The notes under the pieces: model-generated
The model's database searches: none
Told to the model about the DNA's origin: nothing
The model's input: only the letters and a program-made list of their open reading frames with translations
Assembly: GCF_010131535.1 (NCBI RefSeq)
Contig: NZ_WUBS01000009.1
Coordinates: 124,001 to 188,000, forward strand
Origin: Acerihabitans arboris
Lineage (GTDB): Bacteria > Pseudomonadota > Gammaproteobacteria > Enterobacterales > Enterobacteriaceae
DNA: 64,000 nucleotides
Direction of reading: 5' to 3'
Shown here: positions 1 through 7,918 of the stretch, piece by piece
Numbering within the stretch: position 1 is the first letter of the stretch
Layout of the letters: each line of letters begins with the position of its first letter
Position numbers and translations under genes: made by a program

Positions 1-686
1 TTTCGTTGCTAACCGTGGTCCTGACCGTGGCCATCGGCATGGTATTGGCCTGCGTGGTGCAATGGGAGGCGCTGAGGGGCCGCGCCCTGTACCGGCTGTT
101 GCTGATTTTACCTTATGCCGTGCCGTCGTTCATCTCGATACTGATTTTCAAGGGGTTGTTTAACCAGAGTTTCGGCGAAATCAACCTGATGCTTAACGCC
201 CTGTTCGGCATCAGGCCCAGTTGGTTCCAGGCCCCGCTGCTGGCCCGGCTGATGCTGGTGGTGGTGAACGCCTGGCTCGGTTATCCCTATATGATGATTT
301 TATGCATGGGGCTGCTGAAATCCATCCCCGATGATTTATACGAGGCCTCGGCCATGGACGGCGCCGGGCCGTTGCAGAATTTCTTTGGTATTACGCTGCC
401 GCTGCTGATTAAGCCGCTGACGCCGCTGATTATTGCCAGCTTTGCGTTTAATTTTAATAACTTTGTGCTGATCCAGCTGTTGACCAACGGCGGACCGGAC
501 CGCATCGGCACCACCACGCCGGCGGGTTATACCGATTTGCTGGTGAGTTATACCTACCGTATCGCCTTCGAAGGCGGCGGCGGGCAGGATTTTGGCCTGG
601 CCGCCGCCATTGCCACCATCATCTTCCTGCTGGTGGGCGGGCTGGCGATACTGAACCTGAAAGCAACACGTTTGACGTTTGATTAA
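1..686 (+). CDS. malF: Maltose/maltodextrin ABC transporter permease MalF, C-terminal part (runs off left edge)
   Basis: Inner-membrane permease subunit of the maltose importer (MalEFGK2). The reading frame is open from the first bases of the window, so about 228 residues are visible out of roughly 514 in E. coli MalF; the start lies outside. The visible part has successive hydrophobic segments and the EAA loop that docks on the MalK ATPase ([20 protein letters not shown]), followed by the MalF-typical C-terminal stretch with [12 protein letters not shown] at the end. malG follows after 12 bp with a strong ribosome site (AAGGAGG) overlapping the end of malF, so the two are co-transcribed. malE would be expected just upstream. 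Confidence 0.95.
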   Translation, partial: SLLTVVLTVAIGMVLACVVQWEALRGRALYRLLLILPYAVPSFISILIFKGLFNQSFGEINLMLNALFGIRPSWFQAPLLARLMLVVVNAWLGYPYMMILCMGLLKSIPDDLYEASAMDGAGPLQNFFGITLPLLIKPLTPLIIASFAFNFNNFVLIQLLTNGGPDRIGTTTPAGYTDLLVSYTYRIAFEGGGGQDFGLAAAIATIIFLLVGGLAILNLKATRLTFD

Positions 687-698
687 GGAGGTCCGCCG

Positions 699-1589
699 GT
701 GGCCATAGTTCAATCATCCTCGCGCTTTCTGCGCCTGGCGGCGACGCATGTATTACTGCTGGGTTTTATCGCCATGATCCTGTTCCCGCTGCTGATGGTG
801 CTGGCGATTTCGCTGCGTATCGGCAACTTTGCCACCGGCAGCCTGATCCCCGGGCAGATTTCCCTCGAGCACTGGCGGCTGGCGCTGGGACTGAGCGTGC
901 GGCACGCGGACGGCGGCATCACGCCGCCGCCGTTTCCGGTGCTGCTGTGGTTATGGAATTCGGTCAAGGTGGCGTCGGTTACCGCCGTGGGCATCGTGGC
1001 GCTGTCCACCACCTGCGCCTACGCTTTCGCCCGCATGCGGTTTCGCGGTAAAAGCCCCTTGCTCAAGGGCATGCTGATTTTCCAGATGTTCCCGGCGGTG
1101 CTGTCGCTGGTGGCGCTGTATGTACTGTTTGATCGGCTTGGGCAGTACCTGCCGTTTCTCGGTCTTAATACCCACGGCGGGGTGATATTCGCCTATCTTG
1201 GCGGCATCACGCTGCACGTGTGGACCATCAAGGGCTATTTCGACACCATCGAGGGATCGCTGGAGGAGGCGGCCGCCCTGGACGGCGCCACGCCCTGGCA
1301 GTCGTTCCGGCTGGTACTGCTGCCGCTGTCGGTACCGATCCTGGCGGTGGTGTTCGTGCTGTCGTTTATCGGCGCCATTACCGAGGTGCCGGTGGCGTCG
1401 CTGCTGCTGCGCGACGTGGACAACTTTACCCTGGCGGTGGGCATGCAGCAGTATCTCAATCCGCAAAACTATTTGTGGGGGGATTTTGCCGCCGCGGCGG
1501 TGCTGTCCGCCATACCTATTACCCTGCTGTTTTTGCTGGCCCAGCGCTGGCTGGTAAGCGGTCTTACCGCCGGGGGCCTGAAAGGTTAA
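699..1589 (+). CDS. malG: Maltose/maltodextrin ABC transporter permease MalG
   Basis: Second inner-membrane permease of the maltose importer, 296 residues, matching the E. coli length. The GTG start is chosen because AAGGAGG sits 7 bp upstream. It has about six hydrophobic segments and an EAA loop ([20 protein letters not shown]) about two thirds along. The protein ends in AGGLKG, typical of MalG, whose C-terminal tail contacts the periplasmic or translocation pathway in the known structures. It is the last gene of the malF-malG transcript: an intrinsic terminator follows within 50 bp and malQ converges from the other side. Confidence 0.95.
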   Translation: MAIVQSSSRFLRLAATHVLLLGFIAMILFPLLMVLAISLRIGNFATGSLIPGQISLEHWRLALGLSVRHADGGITPPPFPVLLWLWNSVKVASVTAVGIVALSTTCAYAFARMRFRGKSPLLKGMLIFQMFPAVLSLVALYVLFDRLGQYLPFLGLNTHGGVIFAYLGGITLHVWTIKGYFDTIEGSLEEAAALDGATPWQSFRLVLLPLSVPILAVVFVLSFIGAITEVPVASLLLRDVDNFTLAVGMQQYLNPQNYLWGDFAAAAVLSAIPITLLFLLAQRWLVSGLTAGGLKG

Positions 1590-1635
1590 GCCACTGTTGT
1601 TGTAATTTGCGTATATGTCTGTGTCCTGTGTCTTT

Positions 1636-1660
1636 GGCGACGTAATGTCGCCATTTTTTT
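1636..1660 (+). terminator. Rho-independent terminator after malG
   Basis: A perfect 6-bp stem GGCGAC/GTCGCC with a 5-nt loop is followed by A and seven T residues. It lies 46 bp after the malG stop and ahead of the convergent malQ end. Confidence 0.85.
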
Positions 1661-1714
1661 GCCTGATGGCCGGCGCGGCCCCTGGATCGGTTGTGCCGGA
1701 AACAATACCGGTCT

Positions 1715-3796
1715 TTAACGCAATTGACGGCGTCGGTTGATATCCCGCAGCAGCCGGTTAATCCCGGCATTATCAAATATCTCCTCCAGGCTTAGCGTCA
1801 GCTTGCGGCGCCAGTTCGGGTATTCATTGCCGGTGCCGGGCACGTTGACCGGCGCGGCGATATCCAGCCAATCCTCGGGTTGCAATCCCAATAACGTGCT
1901 GGCGCTATCGGCCAGATAGCGGTGTATGGCGCGGTTAAGCACCGGCGACATCGGCAGGGTATCAGCCAGTGGCGAGACCCGCCGCGGCAGGCAGCCGTGG
2001 CGGTGCAGGGCGGTCAGCAGCCCCTGGCGCGAGCGCCGCCGGTCCTTATGCAGGTAACGCAGCGCCGACTCAATGGGATAGAGTCCCAGCGTCTGCCCGA
2101 GCCGGAGATCGCCCGCCCCCCAATAGCCGCGCAGCGTCGGCAAATCATGGGTGGCGGCGGTGGCCATCGACTGCGGCGGGTACGCCCCGGGCGCCAGGAA
2201 ATTATGGTGGGCGTCCTGCTCGAAATACAGCACTTTATAGGAATACACGCCGCTGCCGCGCAGCCGCGCGAGGATCTCATGCGGCACCGTGCCCAAATCC
2301 TCGCCGATCACCATGCAGCGGTTGCGCTGGCTCTCAAGCGCCAGGATGGACAGCAGATCCTCCATCGGATAATGAACATAGGCGCCCTGTCCGGCGGTAT
2401 CGCCCAGCGGGATCCACCACAGGCGCAGCAGCGACATCACATGATCGATGCGCAGCGCCCCGCAGCCCTGCATATTAGATCGCACCAGATCGATAAACGG
2501 CTGGTACCCGCGTAAGGCCATCTCGCGGGGATCCATGGGGGCCAGCCCCCAGTTCTGTCCCCGCGGACCGAGCATATCCGGCGGCGCGCCCACCGACGCC
2601 CCCAGGCAATACAATGCCGGGTCGCTCCAGGTTTCCGCGCCGCCGTCGCCAACTCCCACCGCCAAATCGCGATATAGCCCGATGGGCATGCCCAGCGCGC
2701 GGCACAACGCGAAACACTCGGCGAACTGACCATCGGCCAGCCATTGCAGCCAAAGATAAAACGCGATCTCATCGCCATGCCGCTGGCGGAACGTCTGGGT
2801 GCCGGCGCCCCGGATATCGCGGCAATCCTCCGGCCAGTCCGGCCAGCCCACGCAGGACGCGTCCCGCGCCAGCAGAGACTCATGCAGGGCGTCAAATTCG
2901 GCCTGATGGCGCAGGCTGGCGCCGCCCAGACGCACAAAAGCGGCAAAAGCCAGCCGCTGCCCATCCTGCTCTTCCCGCAGGTTAAACTGTTGCCAGCACA
3001 GCCGCAGCGCGGTTAATTTCAGGGCGCCGACCCCAGGGTAATCCACGTCAGCCGCGGCGCGCGCTTGCGCCAACCGGCGCTGCACGTCCGCCCGCGCCCA
3101 CCATAGCCGCGCCGCCGGGCTAAGGTGGAAATCCTCCAGGCTATTGATGTCGATATACAGCGTATTCAGCCAGCGCCGCGATGACGGGCTGTAGGGACTG
3201 GCATTGCCCGGCATGGCCGGATAAAGCGCATGGAGCGGGTTAAGGCCGACAAACGCGCCGCCGCGCCGGGCGATTTCCCGCACCATCTTTTTCAGATCGC
3301 CGGTATCGCCGATGCCCCAGTTGGCCGCCGAGCGCAGCGTATAGAGCTGAACGCAGGCGCCCCACAGCCTTTGCCCGCCGAGCAGCGCCTCGGGCTGATA
3401 GCAGCGGGGCGGGGCGATGATCACCCGGCAGCGCCACGCGCGCGCGCCCTGGCTTAAGGTTAGCCGGTGATAGCCGCACGCCAGGACGCGGGGCAGTTGC
3501 AGCGGGGATCCGGCGCTCACCTCACCCTGGAGGAAACCGCCCTGTTCGGTATACAGCCGCCACTGGTAATCGCCCTCGCCGCCGGGCGTCAGCGCCGCCG
3601 GCTCGTCCCGTCGCCAAACGGCCACCGGCGGCAGCGGTTCCGTGGTGACGGCCGCGAGTCCGGCCCGGCATCCCATGGCGTCCAGCAGCCGGCGTTTGGT
3701 CTGTGGCGAGATGGTCTGGCGCCGGCCCAGGGCGTTGATATATTCGCTGCCGATTCCGGCCTGGGCCGATAGCTGTTCCAGCAAAAGTTCTTCCAT
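1715..3796 (-). CDS. malQ: 4-alpha-glucanotransferase (amylomaltase) MalQ
   Basis: Cytoplasmic GH77 enzyme that disproportionates maltodextrins, releasing glucose and lengthening chains; 693 residues. The start at MEELLLEQ is chosen over an upstream in-frame ATG (3868) because GGAAGG lies just before it and the E. coli protein starts at the equivalent place. GH77 hallmarks are present: RIDHVMSLLRLWW (catalytic nucleophile Asp), GEDLGTVP (acid/base Glu) and ATHDLPTLRG (transition-state Asp). In E. coli malQ follows malP in one operon. Here malQ is alone and directly divergent from malT, with no maltodextrin phosphorylase gene in between. Expression is probably MalT-dependent, as in E. coli. 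Confidence 0.95.
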   Translation of the reverse strand: MEELLLEQLSAQAGIGSEYINALGRRQTISPQTKRRLLDAMGCRAGLAAVTTEPLPPVAVWRRDEPAALTPGGEGDYQWRLYTEQGGFLQGEVSAGSPLQLPRVLACGYHRLTLSQGARAWRCRVIIAPPRCYQPEALLGGQRLWGACVQLYTLRSAANWGIGDTGDLKKMVREIARRGGAFVGLNPLHALYPAMPGNASPYSPSSRRWLNTLYIDINSLEDFHLSPAARLWWARADVQRRLAQARAAADVDYPGVGALKLTALRLCWQQFNLREEQDGQRLAFAAFVRLGGASLRHQAEFDALHESLLARDASCVGWPDWPEDCRDIRGAGTQTFRQRHGDEIAFYLWLQWLADGQFAECFALCRALGMPIGLYRDLAVGVGDGGAETWSDPALYCLGASVGAPPDMLGPRGQNWGLAPMDPREMALRGYQPFIDLVRSNMQGCGALRIDHVMSLLRLWWIPLGDTAGQGAYVHYPMEDLLSILALESQRNRCMVIGEDLGTVPHEILARLRGSGVYSYKVLYFEQDAHHNFLAPGAYPPQSMATAATHDLPTLRGYWGAGDLRLGQTLGLYPIESALRYLHKDRRRSRQGLLTALHRHGCLPRRVSPLADTLPMSPVLNRAIHRYLADSASTLLGLQPEDWLDIAAPVNVPGTGNEYPNWRRKLTLSLEEIFDNAGINRLLRDINRRRQLR

Positions 3797-3863
3797 TATC
3801 CTTCCCGCCGTGGGCCGCTGATGACTGGTACCGCCGTTGATCATGACCTGGCGGGGCGCGACC

Positions 3864-3900
3864 GGCATCCTCCCGGTGATGGGTTATGTGAGGAGGAGCG
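3864..3900. promoter_or_regulatory. Possible MalT boxes in the malQ-malT intergenic region
   Basis: MalT boxes contain the core GGAKGA. One GGAGGA core reads on the minus strand (3868-3873) towards malQ and another on the plus strand (3892-3897). The spacing and orientation were not matched to the E. coli malPp arrangement, so this is a weak call. Confidence 0.3.
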
Positions 3901-3914
3901 ACGAGGCGTAGTAA

Positions 3915-3936
3915 AAATTGTGACAGGGCGCAATTT
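3915..3936. promoter_or_regulatory. CRP site upstream of malT
   Basis: AAATTG and CAATTT form perfect 6-bp inverted arms around TGTGACAGGG, with one strong CRP half-site (TGTGA). From memory it closely resembles the CRP site of the E. coli malT promoter. It lies 110 bp before the malT start, which suits catabolite activation of malT. Confidence 0.65.
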
Positions 3937-4045
3937 ACCAAAATATGAAATGGATAACCTTGGGCAATAATTACTTACAATATTATTACAATAATTAACA
4001 GTTAGTTTTCGACAGTTATTGCGCACCTCCGGGGAAATAAAAAGA

Positions 4046-6760
4046 ATGCTAATCCCATCAAAACTCAGACGGCCGGCAAGGCTGCATAATACGGTGCCGC
4101 GCCAGCGTTTGCTGGACCGGCTTTCTTCAGCGGCCAACTATCGCCTGGCGCTGATTACCAGTCCCGCCGGGTACGGCAAAACGACGCTTATTGCGCAGTG
4201 GGCGGCGGCAAGACAGGATTTGGGCTGGTTTTCGCTTGATGAAAGTGACAATGAACCTGAGATATTTGCCAATTACCTGGTGGCGGCCATCCAGCAGGCG
4301 ACGGACGGCCATTGCCTGCGCAGCGAGGCATTGGCGCAGAAGCATCAGTATGCCAGCCTTGCCACCCTGTTTGCCCAGCTGTCGGTGGATCTGGCCGACT
4401 GGGACAAGCCGCTGTTTTTAGTGATCGACGATTATCATCTGATCACCAATTCGGTGATACACGACGCCATGCGCGGCCTGTTGCGCCAGCAGCCGGATAA
4501 CCTCAAGCTGGTTTTACTATCGCGCAACCTGCCGTCGCTGGGCATCGCCAACCTGCGGGTGCGCGATCAACTGCTGGAAATCGGCAGCCAGCAACTGGCC
4601 TTTACCCATGAGGAGGCGAAGCTGTTTTTCGATTGCCGTCTCGATATGTCCATCGAATCCCAGGATAGCAACCGGCTTTGTGACGAAGTGGCGGGCTGGG
4701 CGACGGCGCTGCAATTGATTGTGCTGTCCACCCGTCAGTCCGATACGCCGGCCAGTAAAACCGCCCGGCGGCTGTCGGGCATCAATGCGGGTCATTTGTC
4801 CGATTACCTGGTGGATGAGGTGCTCGATCGGGTGGACGGCGCCACCCGGCGTTTCCTGCTGCGCTGTTCGCTGCTGCGCTCGATGAACGACGTGTTGATT
4901 GACCGGCTGACGGGCGAGGAAAACGGTCAGCAGCGGCTGGAGCAAACCGAGCACCAGGGGCTGTTTATCCAGCGCATGGACGATAGCGGCGAATGGTTTC
5001 GTTTTCATCCATTATTCGCCGGTTTCCTGCGCCAGCGCTGCCAGTGGGAACTGGCGGCCGAGCTGCCCGAGATCCACCGTAGCGCCGCCGCCGGCTGGCT
5101 GGAGCTGGGTTATCCCGGCGAGGCCATTCACCATGCGATGGCGGCGGATGATGTGGAGATGATGTGCCGGATCCTGCTCGATAGCGGCTGGACGCTGTTT
5201 AACCATGGCGAGCTGGCGCTGTTGGATCGTTGCCTGAAGCATCTGCCCTATGACGTATTGATCCTGCGTCCGCGGCTGGTGTTGTTGAAGGGTTGGCTGG
5301 CCCAGAGCCAGCACAGATGCGCCGAGGTGGCGAGCCTGCTGGCCCATGACAAAGCGGAGATGGCCCGTCGCAAGCTCGATGTCTCGCCCTGGCTGGCGGC
5401 GGAGTTCAACGCCCTGCTGGCGCAGGTGGCCATCAACACCGGCAAGCCCGACGAAGCGGAAGCCCTGGCGGCCGAAGCGCTGCGGTTTTTGCCGCAGTGC
5501 AATTATTTCGGCCGCATCGTCGCCACGTCGGTGACCGGCGAAGTCGCGCACTGCAAAGGACAGTTGACCATTGCGCTGACCATGATGCAGCAGACCGATC
5601 GGATGGCGCGCCAGCACGGGGTATACCATTACGCGTTATGGGCGCTGTTGCAGCAAAGCGAGATCCTGATAGCCCAGGGATATTTGCAGGCGGCATTTGA
5701 AATACAGGATAAGGCGTTTGAGCTGGTGGGCGAGCAACATCTGGAACAGTTGCCGATGCATGAGTTCCTGCTGCGGCTGCGCGCGCAGTTGCTCTGGTCC
5801 TGGTCGCGCCTGGACGAGGCTGAACAGGCCGCCCTCGCCGGGCTGAAGGTCCTGGCCGGCGCCGAGCCGCAGCAGCAGTTGCAGTGCCTGGCCATGCTGG
5901 CCAAAATCGCCTTGGCGCGCGGTGATTTCGACAATGCCCGTAGCCACCTGCATCGTTGCGAAAACCTGATGAGCGGCGCGCAATACCATAGCGATTGGGT
6001 AACCAACGCCGATAAGCCCCGGGTGTTGTTTTGGCAGTTGACCGGCGACACCGATGCCGCCGCGCGGTGGCTGGGCCAGACGGTAAAACCGGATAATGTC
6101 GATAACCATTTTTTGCAGGGCCAGTGGCGTAATATCGCGCGCGCCCAAATCCTGCTCGGTCAGTTTGACGAGGCGGAAGTGGTGCTGGACGAGCTTAACG
6201 ATAACGCCCGGCAGTTGCGTCTGGTCAGCGACCTTAACCGTAATCTGTTGCTGAATAACCTGATTTATTGGCATGCCGGGCGGAAGAATGATGCCCAAAA
6301 GGTGTTGATGGAGGCGCTGTCGTTAGCTAATCGCACCGGCTTTATCAGCCATTTTGTCATCGAGGGCGAAACGATGGCGGTGCAACTGAGGCAACTACTG
6401 CAGCTGGGCGTGCTGCCGGAGCTGGAGCAACAGCGTACCCGGCGCATCCTGCGCGATATCAATGCCCATCACCGGCATAAGTTCGCCCATTTCGATGAGG
6501 ATTTTGTCCAACAGCTGCTGCATCATCCGCAGGTGCCGGAGCTGATTCGCATCAGTCCGCTGACCCAGCGCGAGTGGCAGGTGCTGGGGCTGATTTATTC
6601 GGGGTACAGCAATAATCAAATCGCCGGCGAGCTGGAGGTGGCGGCGACCACCATCAAGACCCATATCCGCAATCTTTATCAAAAGCTGGGCGTGGGGCAG
6701 CGGCAGGATGCGGTGCAGCAGGTGAAAAAGATGTTGACGATGATTGGTTATGCGGTGTAG
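4046..6760 (+). CDS. malT: Maltose regulon transcriptional activator MalT
   Basis: ATP- and maltotriose-dependent LuxR-type activator of the mal regulon (STAND ATPase), 904 residues against 901 in E. coli. The start [10 protein letters not shown] matches the E. coli N-terminus; the frame also extends 9 codons upstream but without conservation. Walker A is SPAGYGKTT (residues 39-47) and Walker B is LFLVIDDY (about 123-130). A long superhelical TPR-like middle, which binds maltotriose in the known protein, follows. The C-terminal LuxR-type HTH runs from about residue 840 ([20 protein letters not shown], then the recognition helix [14 protein letters not shown]). It is transcribed divergently from malQ and a conserved-looking CRP site precedes it. 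Confidence 0.96.
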   Translation: MLIPSKLRRPARLHNTVPRQRLLDRLSSAANYRLALITSPAGYGKTTLIAQWAAARQDLGWFSLDESDNEPEIFANYLVAAIQQATDGHCLRSEALAQKHQYASLATLFAQLSVDLADWDKPLFLVIDDYHLITNSVIHDAMRGLLRQQPDNLKLVLLSRNLPSLGIANLRVRDQLLEIGSQQLAFTHEEAKLFFDCRLDMSIESQDSNRLCDEVAGWATALQLIVLSTRQSDTPASKTARRLSGINAGHLSDYLVDEVLDRVDGATRRFLLRCSLLRSMNDVLIDRLTGEENGQQRLEQTEHQGLFIQRMDDSGEWFRFHPLFAGFLRQRCQWELAAELPEIHRSAAAGWLELGYPGEAIHHAMAADDVEMMCRILLDSGWTLFNHGELALLDRCLKHLPYDVLILRPRLVLLKGWLAQSQHRCAEVASLLAHDKAEMARRKLDVSPWLAAEFNALLAQVAINTGKPDEAEALAAEALRFLPQCNYFGRIVATSVTGEVAHCKGQLTIALTMMQQTDRMARQHGVYHYALWALLQQSEILIAQGYLQAAFEIQDKAFELVGEQHLEQLPMHEFLLRLRAQLLWSWSRLDEAEQAALAGLKVLAGAEPQQQLQCLAMLAKIALARGDFDNARSHLHRCENLMSGAQYHSDWVTNADKPRVLFWQLTGDTDAAARWLGQTVKPDNVDNHFLQGQWRNIARAQILLGQFDEAEVVLDELNDNARQLRLVSDLNRNLLLNNLIYWHAGRKNDAQKVLMEALSLANRTGFISHFVIEGETMAVQLRQLLQLGVLPELEQQRTRRILRDINAHHRHKFAHFDEDFVQQLLHHPQVPELIRISPLTQREWQVLGLIYSGYSNNQIAGELEVAATTIKTHIRNLYQKLGVGQRQDAVQQVKKMLTMIGYAV

Positions 6761-6763
6761 AGG

Positions 6764-6780
6764 GCGTGCTATCGGCACGC
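6764..6780 (+). terminator. Hairpin just after malT
   Basis: A GCGTGC/GCACGC perfect 6-bp stem with a 5-nt loop starts 4 bp after the malT stop. Only a short T stretch follows, so intrinsic termination is uncertain. Confidence 0.4.
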
Positions 6781-6887
6781 TTGGTCTGTTGACCATCCCG
6801 CCGCCTTCCTTTTTGAGTGCTGGCGTAATGGGGTGGAGGGTTTCGGTACTATAGCTGTCTCATGGAGGATTTAGCGCAGGGGCTGGC

Positions 6888-7098
6888 GGTAAGGTTTATG
6901 TCGCCCCGGCGAGTCTGGCGTGCGGTAAGGTTTATGTCGCGCCGGTGGGGTCTGGCTGGCGGTAAGGTTTATGTCGCGCCGGTGGGGTCTGGCTGGCGGT
7001 AAGGTTTATGTCGCGCCGGTGGGGTCTGGCTGGCGGTAAGGTTTATGTCGCGCCGGTGGGGTCTGGCTGGCGGTAAGGTTTATGTTGCCCCGGCGAGG
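6888..7098 (+). repeat. 37-bp direct tandem repeat array
   Basis: Four consecutive 37-bp units at 6924-6960, 6961-6997, 6998-7034 and 7035-7071 are identical. Each begins GGTAAGGTTTATGTCGCGCC and ends GGGGTCTGGCTGGC. A diverged 36-bp unit (6888-6923) precedes them, and a partial unit starting at 7072 runs into the structured repeat element. Units abut without spacers, so this is not CRISPR. Similar, diverged units flank the second element copy on the opposite strand (about 7796-7845). The array looks like an expansion of the element's outer end. Confidence 0.9.
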
Positions 7099-7347
7099 GT
7101 TTCGCTTGCCTTGCGTTGGGTGGTTATTGGTATTGCCGGGTGCCGGCAAGCAACCAGAGGGACCGTTCGCCCGGTCCCTCTGGACTCCCATGCGTCCGGC
7201 AGGTCGTGCGCCGCTGCGCGGTCCCCGGCATCGCCGCATCACGGCTTTTGGACCGCCCGGGATGCGCTCCCGGCGCAACCCGGGCTTTCGCCGCTCCCGG
7301 CGGCTCATCCAGCCGTGATTTGCGCCGCCGGCGCACTCTATGCCGGC
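7053..7347 (+). repeat. Structured dispersed repeat element, copy 1
   Basis: This copy shares 80 identical bases (7072-7151) with the reverse complement of 7716-7795, and a further 19 bases upstream with one mismatch. An inner hairpin follows (stem 7154-7165/7172-7183, 12 bp, loop TTCGCC), then a second conserved block containing GCGTCCGGCAGGTCG, and a shared end near TCTATGCCGGC (about 7336-7347). Compared with copy 2 it has an extra block of about 95 bp. That block carries its own stem ATCACGGCT/AGCCGTGAT (7238-7246/7311-7319). Open frames across it are repeat-borne and not credible genes. Confidence 0.85.
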
Positions 7348-7438
7348 ACAAGGTCAACACCATCGTCTGCAAGAGAAGGCGTTTTTTGTTTGTTTATGGG
7401 AGTATGCATATACCGGGGGGGAAACAGCGGTAATTTTT

Positions 7439-7475
7439 GGCTAAAGGCTAAAGGCTAAAGGCTAAAGGCTAAAGG
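7439..7475 (+). repeat. Heptanucleotide microsatellite (CTAAAGG)x5
   Basis: Five perfect 7-bp copies of CTAAAGG run from 7441 to 7475, preceded by GG. No gene overlaps. A 7-bp unit would shift frame if it lay in a coding region, but here it lies between the two element copies in non-coding DNA. Confidence 0.9.
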
Positions 7476-7612
7476 CTTATGCCGGATGACCTGATTTTCG
7501 CTGTGCCAGTTGCTTCCCATAATGATTAGCAGTATCTCAATCTATACTTCCTGACCCTCAACACCAGCAACGCTATAGCCTAATAAAAAAGCATTGCTAA
7601 CAGCGACATTTG

Positions 7613-7814
7613 GGCCGGCATAGAGCGCGCTGGCGCAGGAAGGCATCGCGCAGCGACGCGCGACCTGCCGGACGCGCGGAGGTCAAGGAGGGTGTCGCGA
7701 AACACCCTCCTTGTCGCTTGCCGGCACCCGGCAATACCAATAACCACCCAACGCAAGGCAAGCGAAACCCTCGCCGGGGCAACATAAACCTTACCGCCAG
7801 CCAGACCCCGCCGG
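7613..7814 (-). repeat. Structured dispersed repeat element, copy 2 (inverted)
   Basis: This is a minus-strand copy of the element at 7053-7347 and is about 200 bp long. The outer 99 bp match copy 1 with a single mismatch. The inner hairpin has a different 12-bp stem (7684-7695/7702-7713) but the same position and the same loop type (TTCGCG read on the minus strand). The second conserved block and the terminal TCTATGCCGGC are also present. It lies downstream of the fepA 3' end. The pair forms a large inverted repeat of about 100-bp arms spaced by roughly 560 bp. Confidence 0.85.
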
Positions 7815-7918
7815 GGTGACATAAAGCCTACCGCAGGCGAAACCCTCCCCCCGTTGTCAGCAAACTCGGCGTGCCATCGGCACATACACTCTCTCACTAC
7901 CGGCTACTGGCGCCGGAT

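Noticed and set aside
3797-3868. Upstream extension of malQ by 24 codons
   Set aside because: No conservation, overlaps the regulatory region, and a good ribosome site precedes the downstream ATG.
6888-7098. CRISPR-like array
   Set aside because: The 37-bp units are directly adjacent with no spacers, and no cas genes are in the window.
7045-7458. Open frames of 137 and 105 codons (also 7580-7897, minus strand) that share similar translated stretches
   Set aside because: They arise from the inverted repeat element itself; the shared protein stretch is the 80-bp repeat. There is no ribosome site and no family similarity.
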